In this document: positions 6,216 to 15,600 of the stretch, piece after piece
How the letters are laid out: every line of letters begins with the position of its first letter
How positions within the stretch are numbered: the first letter of the stretch is position 1
Source: Sergeia podlipaevii
Lineage: Eukaryota; Euglenozoa; Kinetoplastea; Trypanosomatida; Trypanosomatidae
Assembly: GCA_030849805.1 (NCBI GenBank)
Contig: JASANZ010001848.1
Coordinates: 1-19,357 of the forward strand
DNA: 19,357 bases
Direction: 5' to 3'
Notes under the pieces: generated by a model
Database searches by the model: none
Told to the model about the DNA's origin: nothing
The model's input: the letters and a program-made list of their open reading frames with translations, nothing else
Translations under genes and position numbers: made by a program

Positions 6216-8105
6216 ATGTACAACAAGGGCAAGCGGAAACTTTCAGAGCTCGACAAAACGCTTGAGCAGCTGAGAGAAGAGGCTCGCACTGGATACGGCA
6301 AGGATGAGGTGAGACGCAACGCTATCAAGGCTGAGTTGGTCGCTAAGCGGGATGCGCGCGAGAGAGCGATGGGTGAGCGGCTACGCCTCTATACCGGCAC
6401 CACCGCCACTACTACTGAGGGGGCAGGCACCAATACTGCCCGCACGATGTCTACAGCAGTAGGTGTGCTGGATGAGTGGGTTCAGAGTGCGGGAGCGGAG
6501 TGTGGAACATTGCTTAGCAAGGCGCCATGGATGGAGGGTAGCTTCGACCTAGATACCGCTGCTGCTTCTTCCCCAATGGAAGAACAGGAGGACTCCGAGA
6601 GAGATACGAAGCGCGGTGCGTTCTATCAGACCCTCTGCGCAGCCGCTGAGGACTACACTTATGACTCTCAACTGGAGGAGCAGCAGCGCGGAGTTCTGGA
6701 GCGCAGCCCCGCGACTGGCCTTCCCACAGTTTTCCTTACCACCGCAGCAGCAGCTGCTGGTGTCACTACAAAGATCCATCACGGAGAGGATTTCTTTCTT
6801 CTCGGAGAGTATCAGGAAGAAGAAAGGAGACTAGCTATGATGTCTACTGGGGTGACAGCAGTTAGTGCCAGCTGCGCGCAGCGTACCGCCTCAGCCACAG
6901 ACAGTAAAGGAACGTATGCTGGTCGTCGATTGGGTTCTGCACTATCTGCAGGCAGCACTAAGAGGCCACTACGAAAGCGGATCTCTGGCGAGACTCCGAG
7001 GGAGCTGGAGGCAGTAGACAAGTTGTACAACTTAAAGTGTCCTTTAGCTAGAAAGCAGCAGCGGCAGCAACAAATAGCAGTGTGCTCTGATGTCGGCAGT
7101 GTGAGGGGCAGCAAGCGGGGGGTCCCTTCCCCTCCATCCGCCACCCTCTCGTGTTCCTCCACGATTGACCAAAGTGGTGCTGCGTCTCGCTACACAGCTA
7201 GTAGTGGTGGCCACCGCACCCGCAGCAGGCCAGCAGGTGAGGCCCCTCTTTCAACAGAAGGAATTGTGGTTGCGGTGAACTACGCAGAGAGCTTGTCTCG
7301 ATCTCTACAACGGGAGGCAAGGGAAAAGGCGAGACGTGCGTCGGCGCAGCAGCGAGGCAGTGGCCTCGGGGTCCACGTAGGCAGCAGCGTCAGCGTTGCC
7401 AGCATGCGAGAGAAGCCTGACATTATTGTCGACGAAGCCTTTGCTCCACCTAGCAGTGCATGCGCGCTGGACTGTGTGACGAGGGTGCTGCGGGCTGCTG
7501 TGGTGTCCTTCTGCCCTGGCTGCCACGCGTGCGTCGAGTGGACCGCACAGCAATGCAAGCCGGAGAGCAGCGACGAAGACGGGAAGAACAGGGGGACAAC
7601 GAGGACGGTACCGCTTTTCTCAACTACGACGTGCCCTCACTGCGGCGCCACGGTAGAGGTGGATGACGCTCTCTGCGCTGTCATGCAGGATCCTCCTTCA
7701 TTGGAAACACCACGATCCACTACTGCCACATTGATGCCGCTGCAGCATCACGGCGCAGCGGCTGCCCAGCCAGTAAGCTCCGTAGCCAAACCACAACAGG
7801 TGCGAGGAGGCAGCAAACCGGTCATGTGCTCTGCGGGCACTGATAGTGCAGGGTTTCCAGAAGAAAAGGATGCGGATTTCATGGCGCTACTGAAGGCCAT
7901 TCGCGCCGGGGCACCAAACGCGGCTGGGTCCGGCGCTGCTGCTGCTGCTGCAGGGGAGAAGAAAGCCTCTGTGGCCGTAGAGACGACAGCTACACAATCT
8001 GAGGGGCGAACAGGAGGGGGTGCGCCACCGGAGTGGCGACGAGCGCTCTCCGGGCTTTACTTCTTGCAACTGTGGGATGAGGCGCAGCGTGCTGGATGTG
8101 TGTGA
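6216..8105 (+). CDS. Unidentified 629-residue protein with a CPxC zinc-ribbon-like module
   Basis: The ATG at 6216 is the first one after the putative splice acceptor, and the frame ends in TGA at 8103-8105. Residues 1-60 are highly charged and probably helical (MYNKGKRKLSELDKTLEQLREEARTGYGKDEVRR). The middle is low-complexity, rich in Ser, Thr, Ala, Gly and Gln, and probably disordered. The one structured-looking module has two knuckles, C433-PG-C436 (with C439) and C473-PH-C476-G (with C487), typical of zinc ribbons that bind one Zn ion and often mediate protein or nucleic-acid contacts. Near the C-terminus there is an Ala-rich stretch followed by a short amphipathic or aromatic end (WRRALSGLYFLQLWDEAQRAG), possibly a docking helix. 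No catalytic motif is visible and I cannot name the family. The GC-rich codons and long open frame make it a real gene. Confidence 0.85.
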   Translation: MYNKGKRKLSELDKTLEQLREEARTGYGKDEVRRNAIKAELVAKRDARERAMGERLRLYTGTTATTTEGAGTNTARTMSTAVGVLDEWVQSAGAECGTLLSKAPWMEGSFDLDTAAASSPMEEQEDSERDTKRGAFYQTLCAAAEDYTYDSQLEEQQRGVLERSPATGLPTVFLTTAAAAAGVTTKIHHGEDFFLLGEYQEEERRLAMMSTGVTAVSASCAQRTASATDSKGTYAGRRLGSALSAGSTKRPLRKRISGETPRELEAVDKLYNLKCPLARKQQRQQQIAVCSDVGSVRGSKRGVPSPPSATLSCSSTIDQSGAASRYTASSGGHRTRSRPAGEAPLSTEGIVVAVNYAESLSRSLQREAREKARRASAQQRGSGLGVHVGSSVSVASMREKPDIIVDEAFAPPSSACALDCVTRVLRAAVVSFCPGCHACVEWTAQQCKPESSDEDGKNRGTTRTVPLFSTTTCPHCGATVEVDDALCAVMQDPPSLETPRSTTATLMPLQHHGAAAAQPVSSVAKPQQVRGGSKPVMCSAGTDSAGFPEEKDADFMALLKAIRAGAPNAAGSGAAAAAAGEKKASVAVETTATQSEGRTGGGAPPEWRRALSGLYFLQLWDEAQRAGCV

Positions 8106-8220
8106 GAGAGAGAGCCCACTATTCGGAAGGGCGTGACGTACGCAACAGGCATGTCATCCCCATTTCTCTATTTTATCAATTTATGTGTTTTACGCTGTTT
8201 TTTATACGAACAGACACACT

Positions 8221-8249
8221 ACACACACATATATATATATATATATATA
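8221..8249 (+). repeat. Microsatellite (AC)4(AT)n
   Basis: Alternating AC at 8221-8228 passes directly into alternating AT up to about 8249. Confidence 0.93.
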
Positions 8250-8714
8250 AGGAACCAGGATCCCAGAATAATGAGCGTAGCGATTCGACGAGTACTTCAA
8301 GTATGCTGCTGCTGCTGCATCCTTCACTTTCGGAAAAACACATGATGTGTTTCGTTTAACTTCTTTTTGTCTCTCTCTCCCTCTCTTTCCCTTTCTCGCT
8401 TATCCTTTCTTTTCTCTTTTTTTTTTTGGGGCATAGCGGCTGTGGCATCAGCTTGCTTTTTCTCTATCACAATAGCTAGCAACATATTTGTATTCTTTGA
8501 GCTTACAAGATAGTTTAGTGTACGCGTACGCGATTTTGTCAGTTACTTATTTATTTATTTTTTGCTCTTTGCTTTGGTTTCTTTTATACCCAAATTCTCT
8601 CTACGATTTGCCTATTCTTACGCCTTTTTACTTTTTTTTTCTTTATTTGCACCTTCAAGAGTTCAACAGGGAAAATTCGTCGGTTGACGCTGACCGCTGC
8701 GACCTCCTTTATTT

Positions 8715-8730
8715 TGTGTGTGTGTGTGTG
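8715..8730 (+). repeat. Microsatellite (TG)8
   Basis: Eight perfect TG units lie just before the polypyrimidine tract of the downstream gene. Confidence 0.93.
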
Positions 8731-8750
8731 CTGTTGCTCTTTGCTATTTA

Positions 8751-8776
8751 AACCTTTTTTTTTTCGTTTTTGTCAG
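8751..8776 (+). promoter_or_regulatory. Polypyrimidine tract and candidate spliced-leader acceptor for the first hydrolase
   Basis: A T-rich run (CCTTTTTTTTTTCGTTTTTGTCAG) ends with the AG at 8775-8776. The 126-nt leader that follows contains no ATG before 8903, which supports 8903 as the translation start. Confidence 0.55.
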
Positions 8777-8902
8777 CTGACGAGGACTACGCTGTTGCAG
8801 GACTATTGAAACTATACATATATATTGCTGCATCTTACTGCGCTCTACGTCCTGCAAGTGACAACAGAAGTAGAAACCATATATACACACGAAGAGAGAG
8901 AG

Positions 8903-10975
8903 ATGCTCACCATGTTTGACTACGTGTTCCGTCAGGTGCTGTGGATGATTGGGGTCACAGTGCAGCTGATAGCTGCCATGGGTATCGGTGTGAAGTGGGT
9001 GTACATGACGATTCGCTGTGTCACCTTCGCCATGCTGGATATGATTTACTTCATGCCGCACGTGTTCTGGTACATGCTCTCGCCAAACATTATCCGCCGC
9101 GTGGCTTATCGTTCTTCGGAGAAGACGAAAATGCGCAATCTCAAACTGATCTGCGCTAGGCGTGGGGTACGGGCGCAGGACGGTCCGACACAACAGCGGG
9201 AGAGCTCGGGATGTGGTGCGATGGAAGACGCAGAAGGGGGCAGCGCTGCAAACAAAGATGCACTACCCTCACTCAACTCCCCCATTCGCTTCTCTGGGTT
9301 CTCTGGTACCTTCCGCAGGAACCAATCCGTTGACTCTAACCCAGACCTTTCCTCTACCGTGGAGCTCTACGGATCCACGTTAAATCCGGCTGATGGCAGC
9401 GTCATGCGCGGCCTGCCCGCCACGAAGGATGCCCGCAGCTGTGCTCCTGGCGATCCTCGCAATACTGGCGCCGACCCTGATTCCCCACTCTTCAACTCTA
9501 GCGTTTCTTTTCAAGGGGTCGTGGCAGCGTGGCGACGCAAGCAGGAGAAACGTGCGCGCTCAAGTGCACGCCGCACTATGAGCCCACAGGAATCTCTGGT
9601 GTTCCCGCCTCAGCAGGCATCCGAGATGGACTTCAGCATGTTAGAAGACGAGAGCGACTCTCACACTACCTCTGACGAAGACGAGGAGGACGTACAAAAC
9701 CTTCATAATCGTGCCACGCTTGACATTTATCTCCCAGTGCCCCTGGACTACCTTTATCGCTTTATGACCCAGGAGAAGACACGTCACAAGGGACGAGCCA
9801 AACTGGAGCGCAAGAAGTTCCCAATTATCATTTCCGTCAACGGCGGCGCGTGGATCGTGGGGTGCTACTTGTGGAACTTTTTGATTGCGCGCATTCTGGC
9901 GGCGCGCGGCTACGTGGTGTTCTGTCCTGACTACCGCAACTTTCCCCAGACTACTATGGAGGGCATGACGCTGGACGTGTCAGATGCGATTGCGTGGGTG
10001 CTCGCCAACGCAGAGCGGTACAACGGCGATATCGAAAATGTCACCTTGATGGGCCAGTCTGCCGGTGCGCACCTCACGATGATGTCGCTCATCTCCCAAG
10101 CTCAGCAGTGTGCGTATAAGGCGAACGGCAATGGGAAGGATGGCACCCCTGCCCCCAGTGACGTGGCCTATAATGTGCCCCGCTACAACCCGCGCAAGTC
10201 CATTCATCGCTATGTGGGGCTCAGCGGTATGTACAATGTTCAGGGTGCGGTGAAGCACTTTGACGGTCGTGGCTTGTACCGTAGCGTACTTTATCAAATC
10301 GCAGGCGGCAAGGCGAATTTGCCTCGCTACTCCATCAACTGCTACTTTGACGAGATGAACAGGGCCACGACGGGCGAGACGCTGCCGGGAAACATTTTTG
10401 ATTTCTTGCCGCAGTGCATGTTCTTCTTGCACGGAGATGCGGACAAGAGTGCGCCGGTGACGGAGAGCGCGAACTTGGTATATGTCATGCGAAACGCACA
10501 GAGAGATCATCTTGTGAAGGCATACAGGGAGTCACCAGACTACGCAAAGACAGGGCCTGAACCTGTCACCATTGAGTACATTCTCATCCCTGGCGCGACG
10601 CACACTGATTCAATTATTGAAGAGCCCCTTGCGTCAGGGAACAGTCACATAGCGGAGTTCTTGAGCTTCTACAACGTGAAGGATGAGAAGCCTTCTCACG
10701 GTAATGGAAGTGGCGGCAGTTCTACTGGTGTGGCTGGCTCACCATTGATGGCGAAGAGCGAGTGGGCACACAACCCACCAAGCTTGCAGGTGAACGGTGA
10801 AATCGCTAACGCCTCTTCAGAGGGTTTGAGGGCTTCGGGCGTGGGGGTGGCGGAGGAGGATCACACGTACCCCGCGCTGCCCGTGAACCGACCGGATGGT
10901 GTGCTGCTGCCACCTATTGCACAGAACCAGCGAAGCCGACTGATCCGCCTTGCAGGTCTGGTAAATCCCTTCTAA
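8903..10975 (+). CDS. Membrane-anchored alpha/beta hydrolase, isoprenylcysteine methylesterase-like (paralogue A)
   Basis: 690 residues from the first ATG of the leader. The frame extends upstream without any ATG. Residues about 12-58 form two closely spaced hydrophobic segments followed by PNIIRRVAYRSS, so the protein is probably membrane-bound. Residues about 75-275 are low-complexity and acidic. The hydrolase domain runs from about 280: GGAW oxyanion motif (314-317), DYRNFPQ, nucleophile elbow GQSAG with Ser386, GLSGMYN, HGDADKSAP with the probable acid Asp514, and GATHTD with His567. This motif order, including the DYRNFPQ and SGxYN blocks, matches eukaryotic ICME/ICME-like enzymes, which hydrolyse the C-terminal methyl ester of prenylated proteins and counteract the ICMT methyltransferase. 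A complete Ser-Asp-His triad suggests it is active. The substrate is inferred from family likeness, and other ester substrates are possible. A tandem paralogue lies 1.7 kb downstream. Confidence 0.9.
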   Translation: MLTMFDYVFRQVLWMIGVTVQLIAAMGIGVKWVYMTIRCVTFAMLDMIYFMPHVFWYMLSPNIIRRVAYRSSEKTKMRNLKLICARRGVRAQDGPTQQRESSGCGAMEDAEGGSAANKDALPSLNSPIRFSGFSGTFRRNQSVDSNPDLSSTVELYGSTLNPADGSVMRGLPATKDARSCAPGDPRNTGADPDSPLFNSSVSFQGVVAAWRRKQEKRARSSARRTMSPQESLVFPPQQASEMDFSMLEDESDSHTTSDEDEEDVQNLHNRATLDIYLPVPLDYLYRFMTQEKTRHKGRAKLERKKFPIIISVNGGAWIVGCYLWNFLIARILAARGYVVFCPDYRNFPQTTMEGMTLDVSDAIAWVLANAERYNGDIENVTLMGQSAGAHLTMMSLISQAQQCAYKANGNGKDGTPAPSDVAYNVPRYNPRKSIHRYVGLSGMYNVQGAVKHFDGRGLYRSVLYQIAGGKANLPRYSINCYFDEMNRATTGETLPGNIFDFLPQCMFFLHGDADKSAPVTESANLVYVMRNAQRDHLVKAYRESPDYAKTGPEPVTIEYILIPGATHTDSIIEEPLASGNSHIAEFLSFYNVKDEKPSHGNGSGGSSTGVAGSPLMAKSEWAHNPPSLQVNGEIANASSEGLRASGVGVAEEDHTYPALPVNRPDGVLLPPIAQNQRSRLIRLAGLVNPF
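9926..10030 (+). repeat. 105-bp block identical to 14474-14578 (paralogue pair)
   Basis: Read base by base, this block is identical to 14474-14578 in the second hydrolase, at a constant offset of 4548. It encodes most of PDYRNFPQTTMEG through ERYNGD. Flanking sequence differs at many synonymous sites. Confidence 0.93.
10120..10236 (+). repeat. 117-bp block identical to 14668-14784 (paralogue pair)
   Basis: The second perfect block, at the same 4548 offset, encodes ANGNGKDGTPAPSDVAYNVPR through LSGMYN. It is separated from the first identical block by an 89-bp patch containing the nucleophile elbow, part of which has diverged. Confidence 0.93.
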
Positions 10976-11991
10976 TATAAAGGGGAGATGGTTTTTGGAG
11001 TTCTTTTTTTTTTCTGTGCATGTTTTTTTTTTCATTTTGATTTTGATTTATGGGTCTTACTTTGACTGCTGGCTTCAGTCAACTGCGTCTCACTGGTAGG
11101 CTCCGAAACCAGCCTCAAGCGCGCAGTGCACAAGTTAAACATTATCCAGCGGTGTGCGCGAAGAAGAATTATTATTATTGGTTAAACAAGCAGCCGTGCA
11201 AGACATCATGTGTGAGTGCAAAGAAGGAAAAAAAAAGAAAGAAAAAAAAGAGGCTGCAGGTTGCTTATAAATACATTGAGCCACCTCTCACTACACGTTT
11301 GTGCAACCTTGTACACCCGTGCACTTCTTTTTTAAATCAAAATGTGCAGGTTATCATGTCGTTGCTTCGTTTGCGGGGAGAAAAAAAAAGAAAAGAGTTT
11401 TTTTCTTGTCTTTCTCCTATATGTTGCCTTAGCGCTTGACTTTTGACAACTTTGAAAAGTAAAAATGAACGAAAAAAAAAAACTTAAAATGCATACACTA
11501 ATGCTGTCTTCAAAGAACAAAAAAAAAGATGTTGTGTTCTTGTGCTGGCGTTGCTCTATGCGTTCGTATATTATGGTGGCTAGGGTCACATGAGTTTCTG
11601 CTACTTCACTTTTCAATATATGCATCTCTCTCTCTCTCTGTGTGTGTTTCTCTATCTATCTTCTGTCCTCACGTCCGTATACTCTAAAGAAGTCTTATAG
11701 GGAAAAAAAGACATTACAATCATCATCTTTATCATCATATCCAAAATAAAATATATATATAGCACATATTTTCTTATTTATATACAAACCCTCTTTACAT
11801 TATTGTTGCTAGTATCCCCTGCTACCCAGAGAGTATCCTTTTTTTTTTTTTTTTACAATTTTCTATCTTGTGAAGTAGTGGGAACATATACACGGAGGGT
11901 CTCGTCTGCTTTGCATACATACATTAGGGGTCTTCTGCGCTAACACAAAGGAGGCGACAACAACTAAGGCTGCTTTTCAGAGATTCGTGTT

Positions 11992-12008
11992 TGTGTGTGT
12001 GTGTGTGT
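11992..12008 (+). repeat. Microsatellite (TG)n
   Basis: Eight alternating TG units, continuing imperfectly to about 12014. Confidence 0.9.
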
Positions 12009-12525
12009 ATGTGCTGTGGTCTCTTTGAGGGGTTACACTTTTAAGCACAGCTCCACTTTTCTTTTTTTGTAAATTATCTGCACAAGCAGGAGGGTAGCTG
12101 TGGTTCTCCAGCGAGAGCATTTTCAAAACAAAGTAACATATATTTTTTTCTGTTGTTTCCTTTTTTTTTTTTTTTTTGAAACAGTACAAGGTAGGCTTCT
12201 TTTAAGAGGGGATTTCTCTATTCTACGTTCGTTACATACAGGCGAAACTTCTGATTGGCAATCTGAAGAATACGTTTGATATTATTGTTAATTATCTTGA
12301 AGGCGTTAGAGTCGCCCTTTTTTTTTTCACTTTTACGTAAGCACAGGATCACCGCTGCTTATCTGGTATAAGAAAAATACTTCCGTGAAGAAAAAGAAAG
12401 CGAATTGGTTCAATTTTTTTCTGTTTTATACGAGGAGAACAGCGTGCATCATTGCATAAACACATCATATATATATCCGGGAGAGCGCGGAAGGAGAAGA
12501 CATATTTTCGATCGAGCAGTGTGTG

Positions 12526-12595
12526 CCTTTTTCTTTTCTTTTCCTGTACTTCTGTGATATATATTTTTCTTAAGTGTGTGTGTGTGCGCGCGCAG
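12526..12595 (+). promoter_or_regulatory. Polypyrimidine tract, (TG)n(CG)n stretch and candidate spliced-leader acceptors for the second hydrolase
   Basis: A T/C run at 12526-12552 is followed by a second T run, an AG at 12573-12574, an alternating GTGTGTGTGTGTGCGCGCGC stretch, and a CAG with AG at 12594-12595. Either AG gives an ATG-free leader of about 80-100 nt before 12677. The alternating purine/pyrimidine stretch is of a type that can adopt Z-DNA. Confidence 0.5.
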
Positions 12596-12676
12596 ATCCT
12601 TCTTCTTCCCCAACAAAATACTGAAGAAAAATAACAAAAAGAAAAGGAGACATTTGTTGCTGTTAAGGCTTTCCTC

Positions 12677-15600
12677 ATGCCTCTCCCATATGCACTGGAT
12701 CAGTTCCTCTGGATGCTGCGCAGCGCGGTGCAGCTGATGATGGCACTCAGCACTGGCGCCTACTGGCTGCTTCAGATGGTACGGCTCTACATTTATGGCG
12801 GATGTATGGCCTTGTTTTTTCTTCCACATATATGGTGGTACCTCACCTCAGCAAACATCATTCGCCGCGTGGCGTACAGGTCGTCCGAGACGACTCGGCG
12901 ACGAAATATTATGCGCGTGCTGGAAGACGGTGGGGTCGACCTTGATCAGCTTCTTTGCACGCGAAAACGCTCCCATTCCCGAGGGAACACTCCTGGAGCC
13001 TTCAAGACAACCCCTACACGACAGACACGTCGTTTGAGCTGCGATACGATGCAGCCGACACTGGCAGAGGGGATGAGAGACGCATCGACGGTCAGCACAG
13101 CCAGCTCAGACGGAGGCTTTCCTGAAGGCGGCGGTAGCGGCGGCAACCGCCGCTTCTCGCAGTCCCTATGTGTTACCGACTCTGGCCCTCTGGATGGAGC
13201 AGCGGCAGAGCAGCAGAAGAAGCAACAGCAACAGCGCAGACGCCGTCCACCACCCCGCAGACAGCTGGCAGATTCTTCCATGATTCAGCTGTTGCTGACA
13301 CTCAACCCAGCAGATGGCTCTGCACTAAAGAGTTTGCCGATCCGCCCAGACGCAAACGCGGAGCAGATGCGGAGTGCGCTGGTGGGCACACCACCCAGCA
13401 GGCGGCAGATGCATCGACCTCGACAGCCTCAACCGCGTGCTCAGCTGGCCAGCGGTGAGAAGCAGCACGTGGGAAGAGCACATGATGAAACAATAGGCGC
13501 AACTGGGACTGTGCCGCCCTCATCGCCGCCATCACGAGGACCCAATGAATATGGTGAGCCACGTCAGCGTGAGGCGCCATGCGTAGAAGTCGGTTCTGAG
13601 ACTATTCCGTATGATGAGGACAAGAAGCCAAGCTCATCTTCCAGCTGTGATATGACCGTGGGCGACCACGGTGAAAACTTAAGCAGCAACGATGAGCGAG
13701 TACTGCAAGGGCGGCGGCTTCACAGCAATGTGGATAGGGAGCCGAGCGTCAGCTCGTCCACTGCCGTACCCCCAGTGCTCCCTATGGGTTGCCCTTCTAC
13801 CTCTCAAGGTGGGGATGAACATGCCGCTGGACAAGAACCCTTTCTGGTTTCCCAAGGCAAGGTGCAGTACTACGAGTCTATGCCTCCAGCGGATCTCACG
13901 CACCCCATGATCAAACAAGACATAGATGCTTTTACAGCGGCTACGCGGGGGACTGATTCCTTGCCGGCACATAACAACTGCTCCGTGAGAGGCGACAATA
14001 GCGCTGCTGCCGCTGCCGGGTCTCAGTACCATCACCAGGAGCTCAAGGCAGTCTTTCCCTTCACGAGACAGCCGCAGCCGCACAACAACCAACTTGGGAA
14101 CTCTGCTAGAAGAGGAGAAGAGGGAGCTTACCACGAGGGCATAAACCAGTTTCAGCCGGAGCAGCAGCAGCTGCAGCAGCAGCAACGTCGCCGCCCCGCA
14201 GCACGGGGGCATCACACAGTTACCGACACAGAGGAAGAGGACGAGGAGGACCGCGCGAACCTGCACAATCGCGCGACTGTTGATATCGTGCTCCCAGTGC
14301 CTCTCGACTCCCTCATGAAGGCCCTTGAATTTGTCAAGCAAGTCACGCGACTGCAGCGCAAGAAGTTTCCTATTGTGATTGCGATATCGGGCGGCGCATG
14401 GATCATCGGAAGCCACATGTGGTGCACTATGTTGGCGCGGGTACTGGCTCTGAGAGGTTACTTGGTGTTCTGCCCTGACTACCGCAACTTTCCCCAGACT
14501 ACTATGGAGGGCATGACGCTGGACGTGTCAGATGCGATTGCGTGGGTGCTCGCCAACGCAGAGCGGTACAACGGCGATCTCGACAACGTTACCATTCTCA
14601 GCCAGTCTGCGGGTGCGCACCTCACGATGATGTCGCTCATTTCCCAAGCTCAAGTCTACGCATACAGGGCGAACGGCAATGGGAAGGATGGCACCCCTGC
14701 CCCCAGTGACGTGGCCTATAATGTGCCCCGCTACAACCCGCGCAAGTCCATTCATCGCTATGTGGGGCTCAGCGGTATGTACAACATCGAGAGCCTGCTT
14801 CAGCACCTGCACAACTGCGGGCTGAACAAACCGGTGCTTTACCAGCTAGCAGGCGGCCGCGAGCAGCTCGCGCGCTTCTCGGTGCCCATCTACTTCGACC
14901 AGGAGAGGAGTGCACAGACGGGCGAGACGCTGCCGGAAAACATTTTTGATTTCCTGCCGCAGCGCATGTTCTTCTTACACGGAGACGCTGATAAGACCTC
15001 TCCCGCAACCGAAAGTGCTGACTTGGTAAAGGCACTGCGATGCTGTCAGAGGGAGTTCACAGCACGACGTAAGGCGCACAGGGAAGCGGGAGGGGGAGAG
15101 AAGAGGCAGGCGCGGCGCGCCAGTCAAGTGATTGCGGAAGATGGCGCGCAGGGGCTGTCGAGAGGTGACAGCTGCCTTAGTATCCCAAGTAGCGTCACCG
15201 CAACACCGATTTCAGGTGCCCTTGCTCTTGGAGCGCCAACACGGAGGAGACGCCAGCAGCAGCAGCAGCGTCATCCGCCACTTCACTCCGATCAACCACT
15301 ATCACCGGTGGGTGCCGAGTTCATCGTTATTCCGGGAGCAGGGCACACGGACGCTATTGTAGAAGAATGCATTGCGGCTGGCAAGAGCTGCTGTGTGGAC
15401 TTCCTGTGCGATTATGAAGCCGTGGCAGAACAGAATGGTTCATCGAGGATCGGTTCTACGGAAAGCGAGAGTGAGGTGGATACGGGCAGAAGCGGTGCAG
15501 GTGGCGCGACCGTTCCGCGCAGCTTCAGAAGCGGTAACACACACAGCTCTCCTTCTTCTGCTAGAGGAAGTGCCTCTAGTGAGGTGACCAGCGGCATGAG

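Larger units (their letters stand above)
8106..8902 (+). other. Intergenic region: 3' UTR of the 6216 gene and leader of the first hydrolase
   Basis: About 800 bases without a supportable gene. They contain (AC)n(AT)n at 8221-8249, a TTATTTATTTATTT stretch near 8548-8561 resembling an AU-rich mRNA-stability element, a (TG)8 tract, long T/C runs, and a GTACGCGTAC palindrome near 8520-8529. Translation of the leader-proximal part upstream of 8903 has no ATG in the gene's frame. Confidence 0.55.
10976..12676 (+). other. 1.7-kb spacer between the two hydrolase paralogues
   Basis: No gene that I can support. Most is A/T-rich with many poly-T and poly-A runs, (AT)n, (TC)n and (TG)n tracts. A GC-richer island lies at about 11060-11160; its frame (ORF 11050-11439) soon runs into lysine-rich poly-A translation and is not convincing. 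Pyrimidine tracts followed by AG near 11431 and 11930-11980 have no ORF behind them. I saw no residual similarity to the hydrolase coding regions here. Confidence 0.55.

Noticed and set aside
8825..8902. A 26-residue N-terminal extension of hydrolase A
   Set aside because: The extension would begin at TTG, not ATG. The paralogue begins at the position matching 8903, and the leader has no earlier ATG.
9980..10510. Minus-strand ORF whose peptide recurs at 14528-14812
   Set aside because: The recurrence is simply the antisense of the conserved and converted tracts of the two hydrolases.
11050..11439. 129-codon ORF in the spacer between the hydrolases
   Set aside because: Half of it is translated poly-A (Lys-rich) and T/C tracts. 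Only about 100 bases are GC-richer than background, and no family is recognisable.
13679..14416. 245-codon ORF on the minus strand
   Set aside because: It is the mirror of the well-supported hydrolase B frame in GC-rich, low-complexity sequence, has no leader signals and resembles no known protein.
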